Assembly (NCBI GenBank): GCA_907163375.1
Contig: CAJQUW010006110.1
Coordinates: 96,001 to 160,000 of the forward strand
Direction: 5' to 3'
Source of the DNA: Prostheceraeus crozeri
Lineage: Eukaryota; Platyhelminthes; Polycladida; Euryleptidae
Length of the DNA stretch: 64,000 bases
In this document: one piece after another, positions 1-11,042 of the stretch
Layout: every line of letters starts with the position of its first letter
Position numbering within the stretch: position 1 is the stretch's first letter
Notes under the pieces: generated by a model
The model's database searches: none
Told to the model about the DNA's origin: nothing
What the model saw: the letters and a program-made list of their open reading frames with translations, nothing else
Made by a program: the position numbers and the translations under genes

Positions 1-1275
1 CCTCTTCTCGTCACGTTCTCGATGAAGTGCCAACGGGCATCAGCGGATGGCACATTTTTCGGCTTGTTTCCTCGTGGTGGTTAAGCATTTATCCAGTCTT
101 GCTTCGAACTTTGGATCAATGGGTAAATTTTCAGCAGCACTTTCACGAATATCTTCCATCACAAGAAGAATTCAAGGTGTATTCAGTCAATTGACCGCTG
201 CAAGCGGATCGCAAGTGCTTTGAGGCATTCTTGCTTAAGCTCCGAAGAAGAGAACCTTTGATTCATGTCTTGAATGCAGCACTGCCGTCTCTGTTATTAA
301 ATAATGCAGAAGTCTTCATCGAGAAGTTGCTAACAAGATCGGACAGGACGCTGAAGACATTAAAGTTTGTTGTGAATTTGGCAAAAACTGATGTAACAGA
401 GCCTGAAAATGGAAAGTCTGTCAGGAAGAAGCGGAAACAATGAATAATGGGTCTACTATTGAATAGTGAAGTTTGCGAAAGTGACGCACAAAAATTTAAG
501 AATATTTGTGTTGGTTAGCATCTTTGTGGTAGTTGTCAGCAACCTAAAAAAAGTCTCTTCCCTTTGATTCATCGGCGCTCAAAGACGCAGCCATGCTTCA
601 TCCGGATAGCCGTCGCGATCCGAATTCGTCGTCTTCAATATCCCGCTTGTCCCTGACAATGCTGGAGCGATACTGAAGTCTGCATTGAACACCGCATTTC
701 TGTACAATCAGAAACTGGATCAAAAGAAAATATTGAGGAAGTATCAAAAATCACGGACGAGTTCGGAAATCCAAAGTAGTGATTCTCATATAGCAATACG
801 CGTATTGACACCTAGCCGCGATAATGCGGCCTCTGAACCAGGTTGAATCAAGCATGTCGAAATAACAAAAACGAAATTATCCATCGAAGTGACGGTGAAG
901 CAAGATTAACATGCGAATTCAGAATCCAAACTTTCTTGAGCAAAGTCGCTGAAAGCAAGCACGCGAACTATTTTGGGTATTGAACAGAAAAAGACCATCA
1001 CTCGAACACTTCACGAGCTAAAATAAAGAAAAGTGTCAGTCTTACAGACAGGTTTCTGCTGACGTGTAATTAATCATCACCCAATTCGCTAAATAGTGAT
1101 CTACATCTAATCCTAAAATTGACTGGCTTTGCCTTGCCACATGTACCATCTATATATACTCATACATCACTAATAATATTGAGCTGTTGCAGTCAACAGC
1201 AAAGACAGCAGACGTTGGAAGGCTCAGTAAAGTGTATATCTTCTAATTTAGTCAAGCAGATCATGTCGGCGAGTT

Positions 1276-2187
1276 AAGTTAACTGACACTTTTCTCAGGA
1301 TCAGCTTCAGCAACGTAAGAGGACTGAGGTCCAATTGCGACGACATCAACATCTTCCTGCAAGGTAAGTCACCAGATCTTCTAGCCCTGTCGGAAACCAG
1401 GTTAGATCCCAGTGTGTCATCAAGCGACGTTACTCCTGATGGATACATATTTCACCGGATGGATAAAGCACCTTGTCATGGTCTTGGAGTCTATGCCAAG
1501 ACAAGCCTTCCCTTGAGAAGACTTCGTAGCTCAGAGGATCCAAGGCATGAGTATCTTGCCTTTATTGCGCCGCTGCAGAAGACCACTCTTCTTCTATTTC
1601 TCCTATACCACTCTCCATCAACTAATGCGGATATTTTCAATGTTCTTTCTGACAAGATCGATTCTCTTCTACAAGAGTATCCCAGCGCTGAAGTTGCCGT
1701 TTTTGGTGACTTCAACGTGCACAATGTTGACTGGCTTGTGCACTCACGCACCACCGATCTCTCCGGTCAGGCAGCCCAGGATTTCGCTGTCTCTCACAAC
1801 CTTAGTCAAATTGTCATCTGTCCTACCAGAGTGCCTGACCGAGCTGGGGATACTGGATATCTCCTTGACCTTTTTCTCACCTCAAATCCAACTTGTTTTT
1901 CACACAAGGTTACTTCTACCCTCGGCACGTCTGATCACTGTGTTATCAGAGTTTCTGGCAAACAAATTTTCTCCACACCGTCTGCACCCTTCCATAGAAC
2001 AGTTTATCAATTCCCAAAAGCAGACTGGTGTGGCTTCCGCACTTTTCTTAGTCAAGTTCAAGCTGAGAATTTGATTCTGAGCGAGAACGTCCACAAGTCG
2101 GCGCAAGAACTGACAGAATGGGGCGCCAATTGGCTTATTTCCTTCAATCCTTCAAAAACTCAAGAGTATTCTGCACTCACGACTTAA
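1276..2187 (+). pseudogene. LINE endonuclease fused to an RT remnant
   Basis: The frame is open upstream of the first ATG at 1414, from about 1276. It contains the endonuclease motifs NVRGLRS, LALSETRLD, FGDFNVHNVDW and TSDHCVIRV, i.e. the nicking endonuclease that starts target-primed reverse transcription. After about 2060 it runs into WLISFNPSKT, a motif normally found late in the RT palm. The RT core with its YxDD site is absent, so the two parts were joined by an internal deletion of well over 1 kb. It cannot support its own retrotransposition. The rest of the RT end continues in other frames to 2841. Confidence 0.65.
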
Positions 2188-2466
2188 AGGAGATGATGAT
2201 CATAGCATTAAGATGTCAGATAATAGGATCAGAGAACAAGATTCCATCTCCTTCCTTGGATTGGCGGTTACGAAAGACTTGTCATGGAAACCGTACATCC
2301 AATTCATTAGCAAGCAAGCAGCTCAAATGCATTGGTAGTCTCTATCGTGCCAGCAGCTATCTTCCACCACTGACTGGCTGCTATCTTTACAAGTCCACTA
2401 TTCGTCCTCTGATGGAGTATTGTTATCATCTGTGGGCAGGCGCCCCACAAACGCATCTTAACCTCC

Positions 2467-2841
2467 TTGAACGGGTTGATTGAGAAACGTGTCAAGAATC
2501 TCATGGGTGAAAAACTTGCTAGCAAGTTGCAGCCGCTCTCCGTCAGACGGGATGTTGCTTCACTCAGTCTCTTCTACAGGTACTATTTCGGTAGAAGCAG
2601 CTCTGCAGTAAATGAATGCGTACCCAAACATAAGATCTTCTCCAGAAGCACACGCAGAGCTAATGCACTCACATGCTATAATGTGAGCTTAGAACGCGCA
2701 CGTACTGTGAGTCGCTCGAAAAGCTTTTTTGTTCGCACGGCACAGCTTTGGAATCAGCTTCCCCAGACCATTTTCCCTGACCAATACAATCTTGATACTT
2801 TCAAGAGGCGTGCGAATAGGTTTCTGATGGGGGCAGCTTAA
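2467..2841 (+). pseudogene. C-terminal end of LINE reverse transcriptase
   Basis: The translation includes RRDVASLSLFYRYYFG, RTAQLWNQLP and FKRRANRFLMG, the usual C-terminal block of Jockey/CR1-type LINE ORF2. The preceding stretch at about 2230-2466 encodes FLGLAVTKDLSWKP and IRPLMEYC in other frames, so frameshifts separate the pieces. The stop at 2839-2841 is followed directly by the LINE 3' UTR with its stem-loop. Confidence 0.6.
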
Positions 2842-3919
2842 TCAGATTATAAGATCTGTTTTTTTTTCTTTTATTTATTTAAAGTAATACAATTTATTAG
2901 TTTTTCATTGAGTAACCCCTAGCTTCGTTCATGGCTCATAGCTGTGCTAGGGGTGAAAATTCAGTAAAAAAAAGAAAGAAAGTGACAAACAAAGAAAAAA
3001 GAAGAAAGTGAAAAAGACCATTTTTCAGAATTTTTTAGTAGTTATTTTGTTACAAGTGGGTTAATATTTGAGTGTAAATAATTATTAGCTTCTATTGCAA
3101 TCTTGATGCAGCTCCATGTTTCATCTTTGTAATCGAGATTGTCTGACCAGATAGATTTGATTTAAATATTTGCTTTGTAGCTAGATCGTATTTTCTCAGA
3201 TTTGAACACGTGTTTTTCTAGGAATGAATATCTATCTTACTGCTCACGTTAGTAATTATTCAAGAACAAGCATATAGGCCCATGTTGATATCAGCTATTA
3301 TGCATGCGGCATGTTTCATTTATGCAATCGAGATTGTTCGACCAAATAGTTTTTAGATGTAATTATGTTTTGTATACATACGTACTTTTTTAATTCTTGT
3401 TTTTCTATCAGGAGATATTGACTTCCTTGTTTATGTCAGTTGTTGCTCGGTTCTAAAAGGAAAATCAGTAAAAGGAAGCATGAGGGAGGATTTTTTATTT
3501 CAACATCTTTCTCATGATGTGTCAATATATGAAATGAATTTAGTTGCAATCAGTGGAATGGCGTCATTAATTTGAATTACAATTCGGTAGAAATGTATTG
3601 TAGCTGAATTTTTGTGGGGATTCTCTTGCCGAAATATCTTCTATCCCATTAAATTAGCGAATAAAGGGTTTGTGAAAAGTTTGTGAATTTTACCTCCAGG
3701 AAGCCGTACGAAACCTGTTTTATTTCTAAGAGAAATTTGCACTACTAAAAGTGAACTGCGGAATTTTTTTTCAATTTTTGTGCTAATTGTTTACTGATTT
3801 ATTGTCTTGGGGATCAATGAATTGTTCTTAACTGGCCTATATGACTTAGTATAGTCATATAATAGTTTAATAACTTTGTTTGTTTTAATACCAAACATAA
3901 TTTTTTCAATTGTTTTCAG

Positions 3920-4113
3920 TGATGTTTTGGAGTGTGAACGAGCTTTGAAATCTTTAAACAATGTCCCTTTATATAATCAAAAGATAACCCTTTGGCCGAG
4001 CAAACAAGAGACGTTGATTTTGTATCGTGATCCAGAAGGACCTCAAATGCAAGACTTCAGTAACTCTCAACATCACCGATTCATGCACAACAAAAATGTC
4101 CGGAGTATCACAG
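3920..4113 (+). CDS. hnRNP L-like gene, penultimate coding exon (end of RRM3 and linker)
   Basis: The exon is bounded by acceptor ttgttttcag (ends 3919) and donor cag|gtaggc (starts 4114). It starts with the last base of a codon and ends in phase 1. The product reads ALKSLNNVPLYNQKITLWPS, then DPEGPQMQDFSNSQHHRF. In vertebrate hnRNP L, as I recall it, the matching region is ITHLNNNFMFGQKL..., then KDFSESRNNRF, i.e. the end of RRM3 and the linker to RRM4. The family binds CA-rich RNA in the nucleus and regulates splicing and mRNA stability. The exon joins in phase to 21964, codon G|AT. Earlier exons lie before the window. Drosophila smooth belongs to the same family. Confidence 0.82.
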
Positions 4114-5999
4114 GTAGGCTTTGATGTCGAGTGATCAGTGGTTTCGATTTTTATTTGTTTCCCAAGTCGATAGAAATACTTGTTTAACCTAAACTATATC
4201 GTGCAGTGCTTTCACTGCTGTGCGTGACCATAAATCTTAAATGTTAACTTTTTCATATCAGATATTTGTCTTTCTTTCAGTCTTGTCCTGCGGTTTAATC
4301 ATACTTGTAGTAAATGTAGGTCATCAGGCATACATTAGATTGTAAGATTCCAATTAACAAAACCAGAAAAGATGCGACGTAAAAATTTGTGTGCCTCGGC
4401 AAAACTTACCGTCGTGCATCTCATGCTTTCATTAAATAACTGGAAATATAACTCTATTGAAGAATCAATTATAATGCGGCTAGAAGCGCATTTAATATAA
4501 ACAATGTCATTTAATTCTTTTGTAGTGTCATGTTCTTGGAGAGGATAAAGATCAGTGCTTGATTTAATTTGACTTTTCTAGATTTGATTAACGGGCCTCA
4601 TTGATTTGATTTGACGGATGCATGGACCTCATCGAAACGTCGATCAGTTCGGCCAGCTCCATTTGATAGTGTCATCTGCAGACAAACCTGTAGATTAGAA
4701 CGGCTGATCTATCCTGCTTGGAATTTCTACTTTCTGCAGAAAAAAAAGCGGTGGGGACAAAGTCGAATAATTTCGTTTAATCAATGTCTTTGAAACCCTG
4801 GAGCTCACAGTTTAAAAAGTTAATTTTTCCAAAAAGCATCAGCTAGTAGGCAGTTTAGCATGGTGTGTTTAAAAGGATGTCAATATCTTCCTATACAGTT
4901 ATGTTATGCCGGCTACCGGTGACACGCAAGGAATCAAAAAGTGATATGACAGAGATTCTCATTGCTAATGACATAATCACAGTTTATTAGTGACCGACAA
5001 AAATATGGCAGGGATTCACAACAGGACTAATGGCAAGCACTCTTGTGAATTCCTGCCATAGTTGTTTTCCCCACTATTGGCAAATCACTCAGCGACCTCC
5101 GTATACTCCAGCGATCTCCTCATCCCGGGGCTTCACATGAGCATTTATCATTTTTACACTAAATGTTTTATGCAGTATCTTTTCGTTAATTGATGTAAAA
5201 AATGCCTTGATGATGCATTATAGAGGAATTAAAAAAATCTTGAAATAGGTCAAGTGTTTATTTCAATAAAAAAATGTTACAAAAGTTTACAAATTATCGA
5301 AATGATGTTAAGCCCTGATGCGTATTTCATTGACCAAAAGTCAATGTCATTAGGGAGTATAAAAAGATGGCTTCACAACATAAAATTAGCACTATATGTA
5401 TACCTCAAGCGATCTACATGTACATTAACCCAGGGGTCCACTAGGGCATTTTTCATTTTTGCACAAAATGTAGTTAGCAGGATCTTTTTATTAATTGAGT
5501 TAATTGTCAGATTGACATTTTGCAATCTTGTTTTTTTAATTTGATGTAAATATATTGTAATTTTGACTTCGAGAGATGAAGCCTTTAACCTAAAACGGTG
5601 TGATTGAAAAAGTTAACCTTCTTCGTTTTTTTCTGAATAAACCAGGACATTTTTCAATTTATCACAAAATATTAACTTATCGAGTGCAATATCAATAATA
5701 TCAGGATACTCGACAAGAACTATAAGTCGAAATTTAAAATGTTTTGAAGAAAGTGGACCTCGACGTCGCGTTACCAGTCGAGAAGTGACAAGAACTATTC
5801 CAAATTTAATCTCGGGGAGCAATTTTGATTTTCATCGGGTCACATATGTCTTTAATTTTGAAGCAACTCGGAAAATCTGATCCTTCTGTCATCTAGGGTT
5901 TGCTTTAATAAACCTATTTTTTCAATCACCGACATTCCAGCAGAGAAATCGAGACTTGAGAGTTCAGTAGTGTCCAACTAAGGAAACCTGGCACCGACA
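4114..5999. other. Start of the large hnRNP L intron, no gene seen
   Basis: No coding sequence is recognised. Two diverged copies of one block occur at about 5125-5260 and 5425-5560; both contain a 'gcattttt/catttttgcac' stretch and a 'ttaattga' stretch. They look like an old local duplication. Confidence 0.4.
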
Positions 6000-6113
6000 C
6001 ACTTCAAGGCGCTTCCGTCCGGAATTTTACCCAGTGACAAATCCTTGCTCAAACTCTGTCCTGTCACCAGGGTTGATGTGGAGAGAAGTTTTTCCACACA
6101 TAGAAGTGCATAG
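6000..6113 (+). pseudogene. hAT transposase C-terminal remnant, left part (hAT-1)
   Basis: The translation to 6113 reads KSLLKLCPVTRVDVERSFS, the conserved C-terminal dimerisation block of hAT transposases (PVTSVDVERSFS in many families), and then THRS. The frame continues in phase at 21342 after removing the 15-kb insertion. This is the oldest visible transposon layer in the intron; I could not find its own termini. Confidence 0.7.
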
Positions 6114-6315
6114 CAGTGGTCGGTCCAGTGCGTAAATTGGCGTAAGTGGCGCAACCAATTTGATCCCTGGGTAATTTTTTCATGTTTTTCAATGTTTTAT
6201 GTTCAGCTGAACATTTCTTAATAATGAAGAACAGTTTTATTTATTTATTAGAATGCTGTATTTTCGTCAATACAAAGAGCGGTACATGACGCAGAAGACA
6301 TACATATGGACAGCA

Positions 6316-6431
6316 AAAATCAAGTTACATAGGAAAATTTACAGAGATCAGGTAACATAGGAATATTTACTAAAACCAAATTACATAAGAATATTTACAA
6401 AAATCAAGTTGCAGAAGAGTATTTTACAAAG
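6316..6431 (+). repeat. Minisatellite, about 28-bp unit, four copies
   Basis: Four imperfect units share the pattern 'atcaagttacataggaa' followed by 'atttac' in a row inside hAT-2, upstream of its coding remnant. Confidence 0.65.
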
Positions 6432-6564
6432 GAATTAGAATACAGTTTGGGTTTTCTGAAGCGGGGAAGAAGGGAGCTTTTTAATAAAATCAATTTTACG
6501 CATGTTTAGTGAAAATTGAAGTCTATTTGTATTATACGAGTATATTGCATTGGAGTATAGTTCA

Positions 6565-6672
6565 TTGGAAGTCGTCAGGAAGGGCATCCGGGCTAAAAAG
6601 TACTACAACGCTCCATAAGTATGATTATGTCAGCACCGTCCAAGCCCCAAGTATGGGGAGTAGTGACGTAAA
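6565..6672 (+). mobile_element. 3' part of a tRNA-derived SINE
   Basis: This stretch matches the complement of 49357-49480, sharing CAGGAAGGGCATCCGG, ACAACGCTCCA, GTCAGCACCGTCCAAG and GTGACGTAAAA. The tRNA-like head is missing here, so the copy is 5'-truncated. Confidence 0.65.
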
Positions 6673-6960
6673 AGCTTCATCATTGCGATTTTCCACTTAA
6701 TCTGAAGTTTTTTTCAGGTCGTAAACGTGAGTGATATTGGGACGAGTGCGTTTGAGTAATCCAGAATTAATCATTACTTTCAAGAAGGAATTTTGTGAAA
6801 GATCGGATTGTCTTTCTTATGTCCAGTCGTGCCAACCACCACGCAATGATATCAACATATGATTGAGTCATGCTTTAACAGTGACAGATTACATTTGATG
6901 TACAATGGTTTTTCTTTCTATGGTGGTTCTTCAACAAGCCTCTATGACAATCCGAAGAAT

Positions 6961-7310
6961 TCAGGAGGCACTTTCAGATCCTCTTACTGAATGCACATTA
7001 GAATTCTTTAGCACCGCTTTAAAAGCTCTGAGGGAATTTGAAAAGATATTCCAACGTGATGGTTGCCTCATACATGACTTATGACAAAGTATGTCAAATC
7101 TTCTCATCAAATGGCTCTTGATGTAGAAGAAAGAAGACCACATCGATGCAAAAGAGCCATGGAAAATTCCAATGCGGATGCTATTCTGCCGGATCGGAAG
7201 ATCAGTATTGGCGAAAGGACTTCAAATTATTAACTGATCAAAGAAATTACTAACTTAGCAAAGAAGAATGTTTTATGAACAAGTAGGAGCCTTTTGTGCA
7301 TCCGTTTAAG
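6961..7310 (+). pseudogene. hAT-2 transposase fragment before the P-element insertion
   Basis: Broken frames encode ALKALREFEKIFQRDGCLIHD, resembling the 'EFEKFFQRD-PLIHDL' segment of hAT-like transposases. The frame just before 7310 reads EPFVHPFK and continues as YIEQVHPYT at 10552 once the P-like element is removed. Confidence 0.5.
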
Positions 7311-8088
7311 CATGGACTACTTAATATAGTAATACGTTCAGGACGCCGAACGCAGCAATAGGTGTCGAAAGTTTTAGAGGCTGGTTTCAGATGTTATCAA
7401 TCAGATCCTAAATCTTTTAATATTGACTGTTATGTATAAAATTCAATAAAATGAAGAAGATATCCTTCTATTCGACATTTATTACTATCTGATGATTTCA
7501 CTTTAATGAAAGTATAATATATTTGCACAGATAAGATCGCTGTCTGCCTTATCAAAATATCGCAAATCATGGTTCTTATAATTAAATTATTTCTACGTGA
7601 TACACTAAGTTTCTTACATCTAGTACCTCCTATTATTTATAAATTATTTTTATTTTCTAGAATTTTCATTACTGCAAAAACACAATTAAGCATGAGTTAT
7701 CGATTTATTACTATATTTACAACACAGTAAATTCACATCGAATGAAAAGGAAGTGAGTTATTCATTAACAAATTTGCGTTTTCTTCTGTTCATGACCTTT
7801 TGATGGTGTTCATTTGCTTGAATTTCATTTTTTTTAGTAACCAGTCCTTTAAGGAAACAATTCGTAAATCTACGACAAACAGATTTAATATGATGCAATT
7901 CAAAAAAGTAGCATTCGCTCAAATAAATGAAAAGTCGACAAATTCGATTTGAGCAACGGGCTTCCCTCAAAAGAAAATAAAGCATATGCATGAAGAGAAA
8001 AGGCGTATAAATCATCCGGAGGGAATGAAAGTTTTCCTCTACTCACTAATGTCGTGAATTCTGATACTTGAGATTGTAGATGAGACTG

Positions 8089-8652
8089 TTAGCTTACGTC
8101 ATCAACAAAGATGTTCTCTTTATATGCAATGTATCCGCTTATGTAATAGAGAGCAGCCTTTTCTGACATTGATATCATATCCATTTTTTGAGGAATAGAA
8201 TCGAAGAGTGAAATTTCCTCTTTCGTAAAATCAGATGTACAGCATTCACTTTTTGATTCACAGTCCGCAGCTGAAATATCCAATCTATTAAAAAGTTGAA
8301 GACGACGTAGATGGGCAGACGAAATCACTTGTTCGTAAGAAACGTAAAAGTTTCCTCCGCTCATTTGTCTGTAAGCACTGAATTCTTTCTCGACTGGATC
8401 GGTTTGAAAGACCCCAAACATTATATATTGAACAGCGTTATCCGAGAGGAGGCGTTTTCCCGAATGCACTAAACCCATCAGAGTCTGTGCAAATGCATTA
8501 CGTGTGTCCGTTGTTAAAGACTGAATACGCTGATGTTGAACTTCTCCGGGCATCTTCATAAGAACGGTTGCTGCATTTTCCATGAACTGAAATCGAGAAT
8601 CGGAGATAGAAGAAAATGGTTTTCGGTCCGGATCGTTTAAGAGTAAATGCAA
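8089..8652 (-). CDS. C-terminal part of the P-element transposase, after a frameshift
   Basis: The frame upstream of its first Met is open to about 8690 and reads LWKALNCKNPLLHLLLND, the normal continuation of P-type transposases after 'IDFF'. Further on come RFQFMENAATVL and the C-terminal signature ALYYISGYIAYK, as in THAP9. It overlaps the N-terminal frame by 16 bases in a different phase, so a single-base indel separates two otherwise sound halves. No further stop is seen before 8089. The gene is probably inactive in this copy unless the assembly has an error in the A run. Confidence 0.75.
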   Translation of the reverse strand: MHLLLNDPDRKPFSSISDSRFQFMENAATVLMKMPGEVQHQRIQSLTTDTRNAFAQTLMGLVHSGKRLLSDNAVQYIMFGVFQTDPVEKEFSAYRQMSGGNFYVSYEQVISSAHLRRLQLFNRLDISAADCESKSECCTSDFTKEEISLFDSIPQKMDMISMSEKAALYYISGYIAYKENIFVDDVS

Positions 8653-10361
8653 CAGAGGATTTTTGCAATTAAGAGCTTTCCACAGACGAAAAAGAAATCA
8701 ATCACTTCAGCAGTATCACTTTTACCGTTCATCACTAACGCTGCGATTGTTTTTTCATTGAAGATATCAAGCACGAGTGAAACTTTCTGACGCTCAAGTG
8801 CCGTAGGAAAACATGCACTCCTGTTAAGTTTAGTTCGCTTGACGATGTTGGCAGAATCCTCTTTGTATAAATCTACAATATCAGTCCATTTTCCCACAAG
8901 TGTTTTCTGTGGTAAGTCCAATTTCAGCTCTCTGCATTTTTCCGTTATCCAGTTATTCCGCACACATTTCAGTAAATGAACAGAATCATGGAGAAGAACA
9001 AGATCAGAATCAGGATTATATGGATTTAGTCCCAACCATGAATTCTCGCTATTGATCTGAAATTCTTTATAACATTTCCGATTACTGGTAGCATTATCAC
9101 ACACAAAAGCCAACACCTTTCCACCACATTCGTGTACAATTTGCAGTGAATGAAGCAATTGCTGGTGCAAAAAAGTACTAGATAAAGTGAAGATAGGAAT
9201 GAGACGGAGAAGGAAACACTCATGAGACATTAAGGGTTTGAGCATGATTGCTAACACAGTTCTCGCAGGTTTTTCGGTGTTATCAGCAGCCTCACCAATC
9301 ATATGCCCACCGCGAAAGCGAATAGAGGGCTTAATGTAAATTTCGTCAAATAATATGGAGCAGGATCGCTGCAAACCAGTCATTGAATCAAACACGGTTT
9401 TGACAGTAGATCGGGCTTCATTGTCACTACCAATAGATCCAAAACTTCCAATTTGTTTCCGAATGGTATCTGGGTGAGAAAGAGTCAAAACATTTCGTAG
9501 ACACGAGTACGCATTTCTGCTGCGTAAAAATAATTGCGTACTTATCTTCAACGTGGAAGCAGTGTATCGACACGATTGTTTCGGTGATTTCACTAGTAAT
9601 AGCTGCTCAAATAAAAACTCAAACCTTGCTTGAGTGTCATCGTCAAAGTCTGAAGCACAAAGATTACGGCGTAAAACTTTTATAAATTCAATCACTTCAA
9701 CACTTTGGCTCAGTTCCTGCTGTTTAGTTCGGGAAATAATTTCTTGTAACTGTGACCACCGTTCGAGTTTCCACTGGAAACCTGGAAGATCGCGAATTTC
9801 AACAGGTGTTTTCGACCGCATCGCTTTCACTTTGTAATCTGACGTGATATCAATGATATAATCTATCTCATGTTCATTAAAAAAATGAAGAAGTTTTAGA
9901 CCATTTCCGCGACGTAATACGTAAATATCATTATCGAAGACCGTGGAATGTGATGTAAGCGATAAAACAAAATCTTCCCAAGATGGTAAGCGATCTAGCT
10001 TTTCAAAATCGTTAAGCTCGTCAGGAAGTTGGTTTCTAGATACACTACAGACATTGCGTTTCACAACTTGGCGGGACGAAGTAGATGATGTTTGCCGAAG
10101 CATCGATGTAGCACAACCTGGAAAAATCGACGGTGGCTCCGCTGGTCGACTGTATCTCTTGATTTTGATAAATGGCGCATTGCTTGGCCAATGATTCGAA
10201 CAAATACCAATATGAGGAGTAACACGGTTAATTATATTTGGAAGTGCATCTATCCATCTTCGTTGCTCTATATCGTCTTTCGGAAAAGAATATACAGACA
10301 CTTTCTCATGAGTAGAATCGTAGTTGCCTTTGCACATTGCCACGCAGCATTTTCGAGGCAT
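8637..10361 (-). CDS. THAP-domain P-element transposase, N-terminal and catalytic part
   Basis: This 574-residue frame starts with a THAP zinc finger: the C2CH pattern is seen as CCVAMC near residue 6 and ICSNHW near residue 55, with PPSIFPG as the AVPTIF-like tail. It binds the element's own ends. The RNase H-like domain follows, with SILFDEIYIKP and LAFVCDNATSNRK as probable catalytic-Asp blocks and LLHDSVHLLKCVRNNW typical of P and THAP9 transposases. Near 8690 a run of five A (plus strand) looks one base short. The frame then leaves the expected track, and the end of this ORF (GKLLIAKILCC) is out-of-frame read-through. The true continuation is in 8089-8652. Confidence 0.85.
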   Translation of the reverse strand: MPRKCCVAMCKGNYDSTHEKVSVYSFPKDDIEQRRWIDALPNIINRVTPHIGICSNHWPSNAPFIKIKRYSRPAEPPSIFPGCATSMLRQTSSTSSRQVVKRNVCSVSRNQLPDELNDFEKLDRLPSWEDFVLSLTSHSTVFDNDIYVLRRGNGLKLLHFFNEHEIDYIIDITSDYKVKAMRSKTPVEIRDLPGFQWKLERWSQLQEIISRTKQQELSQSVEVIEFIKVLRRNLCASDFDDDTQARFEFLFEQLLLVKSPKQSCRYTASTLKISTQLFLRSRNAYSCLRNVLTLSHPDTIRKQIGSFGSIGSDNEARSTVKTVFDSMTGLQRSCSILFDEIYIKPSIRFRGGHMIGEAADNTEKPARTVLAIMLKPLMSHECFLLRLIPIFTLSSTFLHQQLLHSLQIVHECGGKVLAFVCDNATSNRKCYKEFQINSENSWLGLNPYNPDSDLVLLHDSVHLLKCVRNNWITEKCRELKLDLPQKTLVGKWTDIVDLYKEDSANIVKRTKLNRSACFPTALERQKVSLVLDIFNEKTIAALVMNGKSDTAEVIDFFFVCGKLLIAKILCCIYS

Positions 10362-10551
10362 GTCGTAGTAGAGAGAGGATAAAAACTCGAATGACTTGGC
10401 TTATCGACGCCGATGTCTAATCACAACAACAATAGACTTGATATGCATGACTCAGCGTCAGTGCGCACAGCCAGCCTCTAAAACTTTCACTACATAACGC
10501 CGCGTTCGGCGTCCTGAACTTGTTACTATATTAAGAAGTCCATGGTTTAAG

Positions 10552-11042
10552 TATATTGAACAAGTACATCCGTACACAGCAGCTGGTGCACTAAGCCAAC
10601 TTGCAGTTTACGGATAAATTGCTGCGAAGTCTGAGATTCCTTGACCCGAAAAACCTTGCCTCCATTGACCTCCACTACCTCCATTATGAAACGTGGACGA
10701 TCAATGATTCAAAGAAGCTTTCAAATTTTTTTTCAAGATGCTGATCTAATAGCTTTAAGATGTGAATTGTGAAATGTTCAGGTCGAACCGTTTCCCGATG
10801 AGACTGTGCTTAGTTTTTGTCGAAAGGTCGGTCACCAGTCAACTGAACGTTCCTATTTTGAAACGATTAGTTAGCCATTGTTTGATCATTCCTCACGGGA
10901 ATTCAGATGTCGAAAGACTATTCAGCATACTGTCGGATATAGTGACGAAAAAAAGAACCAGTCTGGATCAACTAAGTATGTGACCACTCGCGTTTACGAA
11001 ATCATGTTTGAATTCGCGGAATAAGGCATTTTTTGAAGTGCC
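10552..11042 (+). pseudogene. hAT-2 transposase fragment with the C-terminal dimerisation motif
   Basis: It starts with YIEQVHPYTAAGALSQLAV right after the P-element duplication. The clear part at 10762-10983 includes CLIIPHGNSDVERLFSIL and KKRTSLDQL, the hAT_C dimerisation block. After one stop the frame runs CLNSRNKAFFEVP to 11042, where element B interrupts it, and resumes as LSDELRQTAQ at 13558. Several stops make it a pseudogene. Confidence 0.65.

Larger units (their letters stand above)
1270..2990 (+). mobile_element. Internally deleted APE-type LINE inserted in hAT-like copy B'
   Basis: Copy B at 11043-13551 acts as an empty-site reference: it lacks this stretch, so the insertion begins near 1270 and ends near 2990. 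The element encodes an apurinic-type endonuclease and then the end of a reverse transcriptase. The 3' UTR carries a 9-bp stem, ACCCCTAGC with GCTAGGGGT (about 2909-2955), followed by an A-rich tail. The style of the RT end (IRPLMEYC, LWNQLP, FKRRANRFL) resembles Jockey/CR1-type LINEs. I do not assign a clade. Confidence 0.65.
1..3717 (+). mobile_element. hAT-like element (copy B'), left end outside the window
   Basis: About 441-1250 and 3050-3717 align by eye with 11500-12780 and 12890-13551, the second copy B of the same family. The shared blocks include the stretch starting 'cgcagccatgcttcat'. The right terminus at 3711-3717 reads AAACCTG, and its complement CAGGTTTCGTACGG matches the CTGGGTTCGTACGG left end of copy B. 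A degraded reading frame at 231-443 (containing RREPLIHVL) resembles the 'PLIH-L' stretch of hAT-like transposases. The copy is inactive and lies in an upstream intron of the hnRNP L-like gene. A LINE fragment is inserted inside it. Confidence 0.6.
7311..10544 (-). mobile_element. P-element-superfamily transposon with both ends
   Basis: Terminal repeats begin CATGGACTACTTAATATAG on the left and, complemented, CATGGACTTCTTAATATAG on the right. They stay similar for about 75 bp to AAAGTTTTAGAGGCTGG. GTTTAAG is directly repeated at 7304-7310 and 10545-10551. The CATG start resembles the Drosophila P terminus, whose duplication is 8 bp; I can see 7 matching bases here. The element lies inside hAT-2 coding sequence and carries one THAP-type transposase gene on the minus strand. 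Confidence 0.85.

Noticed and set aside
9634-10382. Plus-strand frames
   Set aside because: Antisense to the P-element transposase; no family features.
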